A DNA stretch of 64,000 bases. Source: Streptomyces sp. NBC_01288 (lineage in GTDB: Bacteria > Actinomycetota > Actinomycetes > Streptomycetales > Streptomycetaceae). The DNA lies in assembly GCF_035982055.1 (NCBI RefSeq), contig NZ_CP108427.1, forward strand, positions 3,348,001 through 3,412,000. Reading direction: 5' to 3'. The notes beneath the pieces were generated by a model. It was not told the origin of the DNA and made no database searches. It saw nothing but the letters and a program-made list of their open reading frames with translations. A program made the position numbers and the translations under genes. This document shows, piece by piece, positions 34,692 through 48,319 of this stretch; the stretch's first letter is position 1, and each line of letters begins with the position of its first letter.

Positions 34692-34700
34692 TTCTATTCT
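34672..34700 (+). promoter_or_regulatory. Chitinase promoter
   Basis: TTGACC (34672-34677) and TATTCT (34695-34700) are spaced by 17 nt, a good vegetative-type promoter. The direct repeats flank and overlap it, so a bound repressor would block RNA polymerase. Confidence 0.75.
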
Positions 34701-34781
34701 CGCGGCACCGCGGGTGCGAAGGCTCAGTCGCGCCCCGGCATCCCCGAGATACCCCCGACACCCCCCGCCAAAGGCGCGCGA

Positions 34782-34872
34782 CGGTGTCGAGAGTGCGAGC
34801 GCGCGGAGGCCCGAAGGGCTGAGCACGGTCGCACTCTCGACACCGGCTCCAGCGCGCCGGAGGCGTAAAACA
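34782..34872 (+). ncRNA. Structured 5'-leader element of the chitinase gene, copy 1 of a repeated family
   Basis: A 17-bp perfect stem joins 34782-34798 with 34829-34845; the outer arm begins CGGTGTCGAGAGTGCGA. The 30-nt apical part contains GCCC-GAA-GGGC. After it comes CGCC-GGA-GGCG and an A-rich stretch leading to the ribosome binding site of the chitinase gene. The same arrangement occurs before the Sua5 gene (49600-49691, minus strand). It could be a regulatory RNA leader or a mobile repeat. Confidence 0.55.
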
Positions 34873-34888
34873 AAAGAGGAGGCGCTCA

Positions 34889-36715
<1,827 letters not shown>

Positions 36716-36746
36716 GCGAGTTGCCGACAGGAACTACCCGTAGCGA

Positions 36747-37193
36747 CTAAGCGACATTGACGCGCTGACCGGGCGGGGCTGCCTCAAGCCACGCGAGGAA
36801 ACCGGTCAGCGCGTCTTCGCTCATGGCGAGTTCGAGGCGCGTGCCCCGGTGCAGGCAGGTCAGGATGAGCGCGTCGGAGAGCAGGGCCAGCTCCTCCTCG
36901 CCCTCGGGGAGGCGGCGGCCGGCGACCTCGATCGCGGAGCGTTCCAGCGTCCGGCGCGGGCGGTAGGCGTAGGAGAAGACGCGGTACCACTCGATGCGGT
37001 CGCCGTTGTAGCGGGCGACGCCGTAGCTCCAGCCCTTGCCGTTGGTGTCGGGTTTCTCCGGGACGTCCCAGCGGAGCGAACAGTCGAAGGTGCCGCCGGA
37101 GCGCTGGATGAGTCTGCGGCGCAGGCCGAAGACGAACAGCCCCACCACAACCAGGGCCACCACGATTCCGCACACAGTCAGAGCGAGGACCAT
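36747..37193 (-). CDS. DUF2550 membrane-anchored protein
   Basis: About 148 aa from ATG 37193, with GGAGG 9 nt upstream; GTG 37199 is the alternative. One N-terminal helix (VLALTVCGIVVALVVVGLFVFG) is followed by a cytoplasmic beta-rich domain with GTFDCSLRWDVPE, GWSYGVARYNGDRIEWYRVFSY and RRTLERSAIEV, typical of DUF2550. Function is unknown. The gene follows the atp operon in actinobacteria generally, but a strong terminator lies between them here. Confidence 0.87.
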   Translation of the reverse strand: MVLALTVCGIVVALVVVGLFVFGLRRRLIQRSGGTFDCSLRWDVPEKPDTNGKGWSYGVARYNGDRIEWYRVFSYAYRPRRTLERSAIEVAGRRLPEGEEELALLSDALILTCLHRGTRLELAMSEDALTGFLAWLEAAPPGQRVNVA

Positions 37194-37258
37194 CGACACC
37201 GACCTCCTCGTCTCCTAGGTAAAACAGGTAACGGAACGGAAAAAACACCCACATTCGC

Positions 37259-37306
37259 CTCAGCCGCGGCTGGGTCCGGATTCCTCCGGTCCCAGCCGCG
37301 GCTGAG
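37259..37306 (-). terminator. Terminator of the atp operon
   Basis: A 21-bp stem with one mismatch joins 37259-37279 and 37286-37306 over a 6-nt loop; the arm core is CAGCCGCGGCTGGG. It lies 26 nt beyond the atpC stop on the minus strand. Confidence 0.88.
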
Positions 37307-37331
37307 TCACGTCATCGCGTCGAACCTGGGT

Positions 37332-37706
37332 TCAGCGCGTCTCCACCGCACGCAGTCGGACGTCGGCGCGACGCTCGGCGGACTCGTCGCCCTCCGCCTT
37401 CGCGCGCTCCAGCTCCCGCTCCACGCGCTGGACGTCGATCTCGTCCGACAGCTCGGCGATCTCGGCGAGCAGCGACAACTTGTTGTCCGCGAACGAGATG
37501 AAACCGCCGTGCACCGCGGCGACGACCGTCCCGCCGTCGCTCGTACGGATGGTCACCGGGCCCGACTCCAGCACACCGAGCAGCGGCTGGTGACCGGGCA
37601 TGACGCCGATGTCGCCGGACGTGGTGCGCGCGACGACCAGGGTGGCCTCGCCGGACCAGACCTGGCGGTCCGCGGCGACGAGCTCGACATGCAGCTCAGC
37701 AGCCAA
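37332..37706 (-). CDS. atpC: ATP synthase F1 epsilon subunit
   Basis: A 124-aa regulatory subunit of the F1 rotor stalk. The beta-sandwich domain (LHVELVAADRQVWSGEA, GDIGVMPGHQPLLGVL, AVHGGFISFADNKLSLLAE) is complete, and a C-terminal helical part follows. The start is TTG 37706 (GAGGAG 6 nt upstream), a rare start codon that probably lowers expression. It is the last gene of the operon, separated from atpD by 111 nt containing a hairpin. Confidence 0.95.
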   Translation of the reverse strand: MAAELHVELVAADRQVWSGEATLVVARTTSGDIGVMPGHQPLLGVLESGPVTIRTSDGGTVVAAVHGGFISFADNKLSLLAEIAELSDEIDVQRVERELERAKAEGDESAERRADVRLRAVETR

Positions 37707-37773
37707 GGTGGGCTCCTCGGGTCACCACCCGGCGGTCGTGCCGGGTGTGGGTTCAATTCTAGTAGGCATGAAA

Positions 37774-37801
37774 GAGGGGGTGGGACACGCCCCACCCCCT
37801 C
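37774..37801 (-). terminator. Operon-internal hairpin between atpD and atpC
   Basis: GAGGGGGTGGG (37774-37784) pairs perfectly with CCCACCCCCTC (37791-37801). It lies 16 nt after the atpD stop and may act as a partial terminator or mRNA-stabilising structure, lowering atpC output relative to atpD. Confidence 0.75.
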
Positions 37802-37817
37802 AGGTGAAGCACGGGGG

Positions 37818-40168
<2,351 letters not shown>

Positions 40169-40188
40169 GAGTCAGGTCCCTTCCTACG

Positions 40189-41778
<1,590 letters not shown>

Positions 41779-41827
41779 CTGGGTTCCCTGCTCTCCTTGT
41801 TGGGCCCGAAGTTTCACTTGGGGGGAT

Positions 41828-41842
41828 GGGGGGACTCCCCCC
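41828..41842 (-). other. G6/C6 hairpin in the atpH-atpA intergenic region
   Basis: GGGGGG (41828-41833) and CCCCCC (41837-41842) flank a 3-nt loop, within 130 nt between atpH and atpA. It may set mRNA stability or pausing in the operon. Confidence 0.5.
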
Positions 41843-41908
41843 GTGACGAGGTGAATCCTCTGCACGGCCCAACTCGGGCCGCCTTACTACGTCTTTGTAT
41901 GGGTGCTG

Positions 41909-42724
41909 CTAGCTCGCCATGCGGCGAGCGGCGTCATCGAGGCGGTCCGCGATGGAGCCGTTGATGACCTCGTCGCCGACCTGCACCCGAATGCCGCCGA
42001 GGACCTCGGGGTCCACGTCGATGTTCAGGTGCATGTGGCGGCCGTAGAGCTTCGCGAGGGCGGCGCCCAGGCGCTGCTTCTGCGGGTCGCTCAGCGGGAC
42101 CGCCGTGGTGACGACCGCGACCAGGCGGCTGCGGCGCTCGGCGGCGAGCTTGGAGAGGGACTCGAGTCCCGCTTCCAGGCTACGTCCCCGGGGCGCGGTC
42201 ACCAGGCGGGTCACCAGTCGCTCCGTGGCGGGCTTGGCACGGCCGCCGAGCAGGCTGCCGAGCAGCTCGCTCTTGGCCGCGGTGCCGGCGGCGCGGTCGG
42301 TCAGCGCGGCGCGCAGTCCGGTGTTCGAGGAGACGATCCGGCCGAACCGGAACAGCTCGTCCTCGACGTCGTCGAGCTCGCCCGACTGCTGGGCGGCGGT
42401 GAGGTCGGCGGTGGCCGCCAGCTCCTCCAGCGCGTCCACCAGGTCGCGGGACTGCGACCAGCGGGAGCGCACCATGCCGGACAGCAGGTCGAGGGCGGGG
42501 CCGCCGACCTGGGCGCCGAGCAGGCGCTCGGCCAGCTGGGCCTTGGCCTCGCCGTCCTGCGCCGGGTCGGTGAGGACCCGGCGCAGGGACACCTCACGGC
42601 CGAGCAGCGCGGTGACGGCGGCCAGCTCGTCGGCGAGCCGCGCCGCGTTCACGGACGTGGAGTCCGTCAGCGCGTCGAGACGCTCACGTGCGGCTGCCAG
42701 GGCCTCGCGGCTCGCTCCGTTCAT
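41909..42724 (-). CDS. atpH: ATP synthase F1 delta subunit
   Basis: A 271-aa delta subunit that joins F1 to the peripheral stalk. It is longer than the roughly 180 aa of enterobacterial delta, with an added N-terminal half as usual in streptomycetes. The C-terminal part has RLVAVVTTAVPLSDPQKQRL and HLNIDVDPEVLGGIRVQVGD, the family signature. The ATG overlaps the atpF stop (ATGA), so they are coupled. Confidence 0.95.
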   Translation of the reverse strand: MNGASREALAAARERLDALTDSTSVNAARLADELAAVTALLGREVSLRRVLTDPAQDGEAKAQLAERLLGAQVGGPALDLLSGMVRSRWSQSRDLVDALEELAATADLTAAQQSGELDDVEDELFRFGRIVSSNTGLRAALTDRAAGTAAKSELLGSLLGGRAKPATERLVTRLVTAPRGRSLEAGLESLSKLAAERRSRLVAVVTTAVPLSDPQKQRLGAALAKLYGRHMHLNIDVDPEVLGGIRVQVGDEVINGSIADRLDDAARRMAS

Positions 42725-43263
42725 CGTGCGGCCTCGGCCTTCTCCTCAAGTTCATCAAGGAAACGGTCGATCACGCGGCTCTGCCGGGCGTGGTCCTCAA
42801 GGGACTCGCCGACGAGCTTGCCGGCCAGGTCGGTGGCGAGCTTGCCCACGTCCTGGCGCAGTGCCTGCGAAGCGGCCTTGCGGTCGGCGTCGATCTGCGT
42901 GTGACCGGCGGCGACGATCTCCTCGCGCTGCCGCTGGCCTTCCGCGCGCATCTCGGCGATGAGCGTGGCGCCCTGCTCCTGCGCCTCCTGGCGCAGCCGC
43001 GCGGCCTCGTGCCGGGCCTCGGCGAGCTGAGCCTTGTACTGCTCAAGCACGCTCTGTGCCTCGGTCTGGGCGGCCTCGGCCTTCTCGATACCGCCCTCGA
43101 TGGCCTCGCGCCGCTCGTCCAGAACCTTGTTGATGTTCGGGAGGAGCTTCTTGGCGAGGAAGCCGAAGACGATGACGAAGGCGATCAGGCCGATGACAAG
43201 CTCGGGGATCGGCGGGACGAGAGGATTCTCCTTCTCGGCCGCCAGAATGAGCAGCTGGCTCAT
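42721..43263 (-). CDS. atpF: ATP synthase F0 b subunit
   Basis: A 180-aa peripheral stalk subunit. One membrane helix (PPIPELVIGLIAFVIVFGFLAKKL) is followed by a long Ala/Glu/Arg-rich helix (IEKAEAAQTEAQSVLEQYKAQL) forming the dimeric stalk. It lies between atpE and atpH as expected. Confidence 0.96.
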   Translation of the reverse strand: MSQLLILAAEKENPLVPPIPELVIGLIAFVIVFGFLAKKLLPNINKVLDERREAIEGGIEKAEAAQTEAQSVLEQYKAQLAEARHEAARLRQEAQEQGATLIAEMRAEGQRQREEIVAAGHTQIDADRKAASQALRQDVGKLATDLAGKLVGESLEDHARQSRVIDRFLDELEEKAEAAR

Positions 43264-43306
43264 GTCAGTGCCTTTCGTCTAGTGGGCTGTCGCTGATCGC
43301 GGTCGA

Positions 43307-43555
<249 letters not shown>

Positions 43556-43618
43556 TTATCTGTACGGACCGGCGGAGGTTGGCCACCGGACGCTAAGGGG
43601 GGTTCTGGTGGGGGGTGC

Positions 43619-44440
43619 TCAGTGGTTCTCGGCGAGCGCGCCCTGGATGAAGGTGCAGGTCAGCAGCACGAAGACGTACGCCTGCAGGGCCTGGATGAAG
43701 AGTTCGAAGGCCGTCATCACGATGACCATGACGAACGAGACACCCGCGTAGGCGATGCCGATGCCGTTCAGCAGGTACCAGCTGGCGATCGTGAAGAGCA
43801 GCAGCAGGGTGTGGCCCGCGAACATGTTCGCGAACAGTCGCACCGCGTGCGTGAACGGCCGGACGATCAGGTTCGAGAGCAGCTCGATGCCCATCGCCAG
43901 CGGGAGAACCGCGCCGAGCGACTTGTCGTAACCGCTGAAGTTCTTGAAGGCGCCGACGAATCCGTGCCGCTTGAACGTCAGCGAGACCCAGGTGGTGTAC
44001 ACGATCGCCGCGAGGACGATGGGGTACGCGATGATCGATGTCACCGGGAACTGGGCGACCGGCACGATCGACCAGAGGTTCATCATCCAGATGAAGAAGA
44101 ACAGCGAGACGACCAGCGGTACGTACTTCTCGCCCTCCTTCTTTCCGATCGTCTCGTAGACGACTCCGCGGCGGATGAAGTCGTAGCCGGACTCGGCGAC
44201 CATCTGCAGCTTGCCGGGGACGACCTTCGGCTTGCGGAAGGCGGCCCAGAAGAAGCCGACGACGATGACCGAGCCGAGCAGCGCCAGCAGCATCGGCTTG
44301 TTGAAGTACACGTTGCTGTCGCCGTCCCCCATAAGGGGCTTGAACAGGAACGAGTGCAGGCCGGGAGCCGGGAAGCCACAGCCGTCGAAGATGTGGCAGT
44401 CGGTCTCGAAGGCGAGCACCTGCGTCGGGTCAGCACTCAC
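43619..44440 (-). CDS. atpB: ATP synthase F0 a subunit
   Basis: A 273-aa proton-channel subunit. GTG 44440 (VSADPTQVLAFETD) was chosen because AAGGAG precedes it by 6 nt; the frame extends upstream to 44476. The essential Arg is in HAVRLFANMFAGH, and the C-terminal helix ELFIQALQAYVFVLLTCTFIQG faces the c ring. Six or so membrane helices are visible. It is separated from atpI by about 225 nt. Confidence 0.95.
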   Translation of the reverse strand: MSADPTQVLAFETDCHIFDGCGFPAPGLHSFLFKPLMGDGDSNVYFNKPMLLALLGSVIVVGFFWAAFRKPKVVPGKLQMVAESGYDFIRRGVVYETIGKKEGEKYVPLVVSLFFFIWMMNLWSIVPVAQFPVTSIIAYPIVLAAIVYTTWVSLTFKRHGFVGAFKNFSGYDKSLGAVLPLAMGIELLSNLIVRPFTHAVRLFANMFAGHTLLLLFTIASWYLLNGIGIAYAGVSFVMVIVMTAFELFIQALQAYVFVLLTCTFIQGALAENH

Positions 44441-44665
44441 CGCGGGCTCCTTCAGCGTGGCGCATAGGTACGGCAACCTCGTTGTGTCGGCGCGGCGCGC
44501 AGCCGCGGTTCGGCACTGGACTGGTGTAACGGATGTGGGGGCGGCAGTGGGGCATCGAGCCTCGCGATTGAGCAGGCGTCAGCTCAGATGCCCGCGCCCG
44601 CGATGCCGCAGTTGGCACCGGACGATAGCAGGGTCGCTTACGTGCTCTTATCCCGGCCCTACCTC

Positions 44666-45079
44666 TCACGACGAATGCCCCGACTTCTCGGGCTCGACGT
44701 AGAGGATTTTGGCCTTCATGTGGGCACGGGTCTGCGCGACGGTCCAGACGATCGTTCCGGCGAGCAGGGTGAACGCGAAGGCTTTGGGATTGAACAGCGA
44801 GGTGTGCTTGAACGCGGCGAGGAAAATGAACAACAGAAGAATCTGCGCCGCGAAGAGCATGAGGCCCATCGCCTGGAACAGGTGCGGAAGCGATTTGGCA
44901 GTGCGCTGCAGAACGTAGAGCCCGATTCCCATGAAGAGGATCACGATCAGCGTCCCAACGGCTGCCCCAATAGCTCCTTCGCCGCCGGCGACCACGGCAC
45001 TGACGACGGCGGCAATCGCGCCGACGGCAGCTGTGGGCACAGCGGCTTGAAGGAGAATCCGGGCGTCATTGGACGGCAT
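44666..45079 (-). CDS. atpI: ATP synthase I protein
   Basis: A 137-aa membrane protein with four helices (AVPTAAVGAIAAVVSAVVAG, GAAVGTLIVILFMGIGLYVL, LMLFAAQILLLFIFLAAF and FAFTLLAGTIVWTVAQ). AtpI proteins open atp operons and are linked to c-ring assembly or ion supply. Here it is the first gene, 122 nt downstream of a Rex-like box. Confidence 0.9.
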   Translation of the reverse strand: MPSNDARILLQAAVPTAAVGAIAAVVSAVVAGGEGAIGAAVGTLIVILFMGIGLYVLQRTAKSLPHLFQAMGLMLFAAQILLLFIFLAAFKHTSLFNPKAFAFTLLAGTIVWTVAQTRAHMKAKILYVEPEKSGHSS

Positions 45080-45200
45080 GGCGGCAACTCCGCTTGCTAA
45101 GGGGGGCGTGTCGTCATGGACGAGCGTAGTCCCGGGATGAGAGAGAACCTCACGCCAATGGACCCTCGCACTACGGTCCTTCGGCTCTGTCCCGGGTTCT

Positions 45201-45216
45201 CGTGAACCGTATCACA
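45201..45216 (-). promoter_or_regulatory. Rex-like operator upstream of the atp operon
   Basis: CGTGAACCGTATCACA (plus strand) matches the Rex box TGTGAAC-N3-TTCACA at 11 of 13 fixed positions. It sits in the AT-rich promoter region of atpI, overlapping a -10-like TACGGT on the minus strand. Rex is known to control respiratory genes in S. coelicolor, and I recall the atp operon among its targets. A separate inverted repeat, CTGTCAC (45255-45261) and GTGACAG (45270-45276), lies further upstream. Confidence 0.6.
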
Positions 45217-45373
45217 AACTATTTGATGCGGTCTTTACCTAGAAGGTGTGCTTGCTGTCACACATGAGAGTGACAGTGCGCGTCTGTGCAAAATAGCGGC
45301 CAACTTGTCTGGTATGGGGAGGCTTTGTCTGCCCACGGGATGGCAACGCTTTAGTCAGATTCTTACCTTGGCG

Positions 45374-46693
45374 TCAGCGCGAGGACTCGGCTTTACGTCC
45401 GTCCAGGAGGCGCGAACGGCGGCCGACTGCGGTCGCCCCGTTGACTCCTGACACTCCGGTGACAACCGGAGGACGCGGGTCACGGTCCTCCTCCGCCAGC
45501 ACGGCCACGGGGTCAACTGCGGCCCTGCGACGGCGATATCGCGGCGGCACCAGGTGCTCCGCCCAGCGCGGGGCGCGCGGAGTGAAGCGCGGCAGCAGGA
45601 GCAGCAGCAGCCCGATCGCGCTCAGAAAGACGATGCCGAGGACGATCCACATCGAGGCCGAGTTGACCGAGTAGGACAGCGCCCCGAACGCGATCAGCGC
45701 CGACCAGAAGTACATGATCAGCACCGCCCGGCTGTGCGAGTGGCCGATCTCCAGGAGCCGGTGGTGCAGATGGCCGCGGTCCGCGGCGAACGGCGACTGT
45801 CCGCGCCAGGTACGGCGGACGATCGCCAGCACCAGGTCGGCGGCCGGCACCGCGATGATCGTCAGCGGCAGCAGCAGCGGGATGTAGACCGGCACCGTCT
45901 GGTGCACCGCCGCCTTCTCGGAGCCGACGAACAGCTGAAGCGCGTCCGGGTCGACCTGTCCCGTGATGGAGATGGCGCCCGCGGCCAGCACCAGGCCGAT
46001 CAGCATCGAGCCGGAGTCGCCCATGAAGATCCGCGCGGGGTGCATGTTGTGCGGCAGGAAGCCCAGGCACATGCCCATCAGGATCGCCGAGAAGAGCGTG
46101 GCCGGGGCGGCGGCCTCGATGCCGTACGAGTACCAGATCCGGTAGGCGTACAGGAAGAACGCGGCGGCCGCGATGCACACCATGCCGGAGGCCAGGCCGT
46201 CGAGGCCGTCGACGAAGTTGACCGCGTTGATGGTGATGACGACCAGAGCGACGGTGAGCAGGGTGCCCTGCCACTGGGTCAGCGCCACGTTGCCGACGCC
46301 CGGGATGGGCAGCCACAGGATCGTCAGACCCTGCATGACCATCACGCCGGCGGCGATCATCTGGCCGCCCAGCTTGATCAGGGCGTCGATCTCGAACTTG
46401 TCGTCCAGGACGCCGATCAGCCAGATCAGGGCCGCTCCGGAGAGCAGGGCGCGCGGCTCGTTCGAGTTCTCGAAGACCGCGCTGAGGTTGGTCAGGTGGT
46501 CGGCGACCAGCAGACCGGCGCACAGGCCGAAGAACATGGCGATACCGCCGAGCCGCGGAGTGGGTTCCCGGTGCACGTCACGGGCCCGGATCTCCGGCAT
46601 CGCCCCGGCCACGATCGCGAACTTCCGCACCGGCCCGGTCAGCAGATACGTCACCGCGGCCGTCACGCAGAGCGTCAGCAGGTATTCACGCAC
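45374..46693 (-). CDS. MraY/WecA-family undecaprenyl-phosphate sugar-1-phosphate transferase
   Basis: About 439 aa from GTG 46693 (VREYLLTLCVTAAVTYLL), with GGGGAA upstream; GTG 46705 is the alternative. It has ten or so membrane helices. HREPTPRLGGIAMFFG, NAVNFVDGLDGLASG with the metal-binding Asp pair, and the cytoplasmic loop RGHLHHRLLEIGHS define the polyprenyl-phosphate N-acetylhexosamine-1-phosphate transferase family (WecA/TagO). It would start a wall polymer such as teichoic acid or arabinogalactan-like glycan. An LCP protein later in the window could attach such a polymer. Confidence 0.92.
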   Translation of the reverse strand: MREYLLTLCVTAAVTYLLTGPVRKFAIVAGAMPEIRARDVHREPTPRLGGIAMFFGLCAGLLVADHLTNLSAVFENSNEPRALLSGAALIWLIGVLDDKFEIDALIKLGGQMIAAGVMVMQGLTILWLPIPGVGNVALTQWQGTLLTVALVVITINAVNFVDGLDGLASGMVCIAAAAFFLYAYRIWYSYGIEAAAPATLFSAILMGMCLGFLPHNMHPARIFMGDSGSMLIGLVLAAGAISITGQVDPDALQLFVGSEKAAVHQTVPVYIPLLLPLTIIAVPAADLVLAIVRRTWRGQSPFAADRGHLHHRLLEIGHSHSRAVLIMYFWSALIAFGALSYSVNSASMWIVLGIVFLSAIGLLLLLLPRFTPRAPRWAEHLVPPRYRRRRAAVDPVAVLAEEDRDPRPPVVTGVSGVNGATAVGRRSRLLDGRKAESSR

Positions 46694-46822
46694 AGGCTTC
46701 CCCACAGGTCTCGCTGGCCATCACAGCCCCACACCCTAGCGAGGGACGCATATGGTTGGGGACTTCCGGGTAGCGACGATGGTTGCACGTGTGGCTGTGC
46801 ACCTTGGTGCGGGTACCCCCGT

Positions 46823-48061
46823 TCAGCCCGGATACGGCAGGAATCCACCCACAAGATCCCGCACTTCGTCACGGGCCCGCCGGGCGTCGACCCGCCCGCG
46901 CAGCACCCCCGCCAGCAGTGCCGCGATCCCCGCCATCTCGCCCTCCCCCATGCCCTGCGTGGTCACCGCGGCGGTACCGAGCCGCAACCCGCGCGAGTCA
47001 CCGTGCGGCAGCGCGCAGCAGTCCAACACCATCCCGGCGGCGGCGAGTTGACCCCGTGCGGCCCGTCCGTCGACGCCGAGGGGCAACGGATCGACGGTGA
47101 TCAGATGGGTATCCGTACCGCCCGTCGTGACGACCAGCCCCTCCGCCGCCAGCCCCGCCGCGAGCACCCGGGCGTTGGCGACCACCTGATGGGCGTACGC
47201 CGTGAAGGCCGGCGTCGCCGCCTCGCCGAACGCGACGGCCTTGGCGGCGATGGTGTGCATCTGCGCGCCACCCTGCGTGAACGGAAAAACGGCCCGGTCC
47301 ACCCGTTCGGCCAGCTCGCTCCCGCACAGCAGCATCCCGCCGCGCGGCCCGCGCAGCACCTTGTGCGTGGTCGCGCAGACGACATCGGCGTACGGCACCG
47401 GGTTCGGCGCCGCTCCCCCGGCGACGAGCCCGATGGGATGCGCGGCGTCGGCGATGAGATAGGCGCCCACCTCGTCGGCGACCTCGCGGAAGAAGGCGTA
47501 GTCGATGTGCCGGGGATAGGCGATGGACCCGCACACGATCGCCTTGGGGCGGTGGCTGCGGGCGAGACCGCGGACCTGCTCGTAGTCGATGAGCCCGGTC
47601 TCCGCGTCCACCCCGTACCCCACGAAGTCGAACCACCGCCCGGAGAAGTTCGCGGGCGACCCGTGCGTGAGATGCCCGCCGTACGGCAGCCCCAGCGCGA
47701 GGACGGTGTCACCGGGCCGCAGCAGCGCGGCGTAGGCGGCCAGCACGGCCGAAGACCCGGAATGCGCCTGCACGTTGGCGTGCTCGGCCCCGAACAGCGC
47801 CTTCGCCCGGTCCACGGCGACCCGCTCGGCGACGTCGACGATCTCGCAGCCGCCGTGGTGGCGGGCGCCGGGGTATCCCTCGGCGTACTTGTTGGCGAGC
47901 GGGGAGCCGAGCGCGGCCAGCACGGCGGGCGAGGTGAAGTTCTCGGCGGCGACCAACTGGAGCGTCGTCGACTGCCGCGCCAGCTCCCCGAGCAGGATCT
48001 CGGCCAGCTCGGGGTCCTGCCGACGCAGGACATCGGCCTCAAGGACAGGGGTGACCGACAT
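46823..48061 (-). CDS. glyA: Serine hydroxymethyltransferase-like PLP enzyme
   Basis: About 412 aa from ATG 48061 (MSVTPVLEADVLRRQDPE). The SHMT pattern is clear: LQLVAAENFTSPAVLAALGSP, NKYAEGYPGARHHGGCE, VQAHSGSSAVLAAYAAL, DAAHPIGLVAGG, and the PLP-binding Lys in VVCATTHKVLRGPRGGM. It interconverts serine and glycine with tetrahydrofolate. In-frame codons upstream of the start derive from a duplicated tail of the neighbouring phosphatase-like gene and are not part of this protein. This may be a second glyA paralogue. Confidence 0.88.
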   Translation of the reverse strand: MSVTPVLEADVLRRQDPELAEILLGELARQSTTLQLVAAENFTSPAVLAALGSPLANKYAEGYPGARHHGGCEIVDVAERVAVDRAKALFGAEHANVQAHSGSSAVLAAYAALLRPGDTVLALGLPYGGHLTHGSPANFSGRWFDFVGYGVDAETGLIDYEQVRGLARSHRPKAIVCGSIAYPRHIDYAFFREVADEVGAYLIADAAHPIGLVAGGAAPNPVPYADVVCATTHKVLRGPRGGMLLCGSELAERVDRAVFPFTQGGAQMHTIAAKAVAFGEAATPAFTAYAHQVVANARVLAAGLAAEGLVVTTGGTDTHLITVDPLPLGVDGRAARGQLAAAGMVLDCCALPHGDSRGLRLGTAAVTTQGMGEGEMAGIAALLAGVLRGRVDARRARDEVRDLVGGFLPYPG

Positions 48062-48121
48062 GATGGACTCCGGACCGTCGACGGTGACGTACGTCCAATG
48101 TAGGCCCGGGGCGGGTGGGGC

Positions 48122-48319
48122 GCGCGGGCGTTGCCACGTCTTCGCGGGGACGCCGGTGAGGGCGGTCACCGCGGGGTCGATCGCCTGATTCAGCCACATC
48201 AGCCGCTCCGCGGCGGGCGTCGCCGACTCCGCTACCGCCGGATCACCTCCGCGCGGGCGTTGCTACGTCTTCGCCGGAACGCCGGTGAGGGCGGTCACCA
48301 CCGGGTCGATCGCCTGATT
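48122..48319. repeat. Duplicated 3' end of the phosphatase-like gene
   Basis: A 69-bp segment at 48251-48319, which includes the true stop of the phosphatase-like gene, is repeated at 48122-48190 with 5 differences. In the outer copy the stop TAG has become TGG, so the reading IDPAVTALTGVPAKTW continues towards glyA. Confidence 0.85.

Noticed and set aside
46823..48199. 458-aa form of the SHMT-like protein starting at 48199
   Set aside because: The extra N-terminal residues derive from the duplicated 3' end of the phosphatase-like gene, and the SHMT fold begins after ATG 48061.
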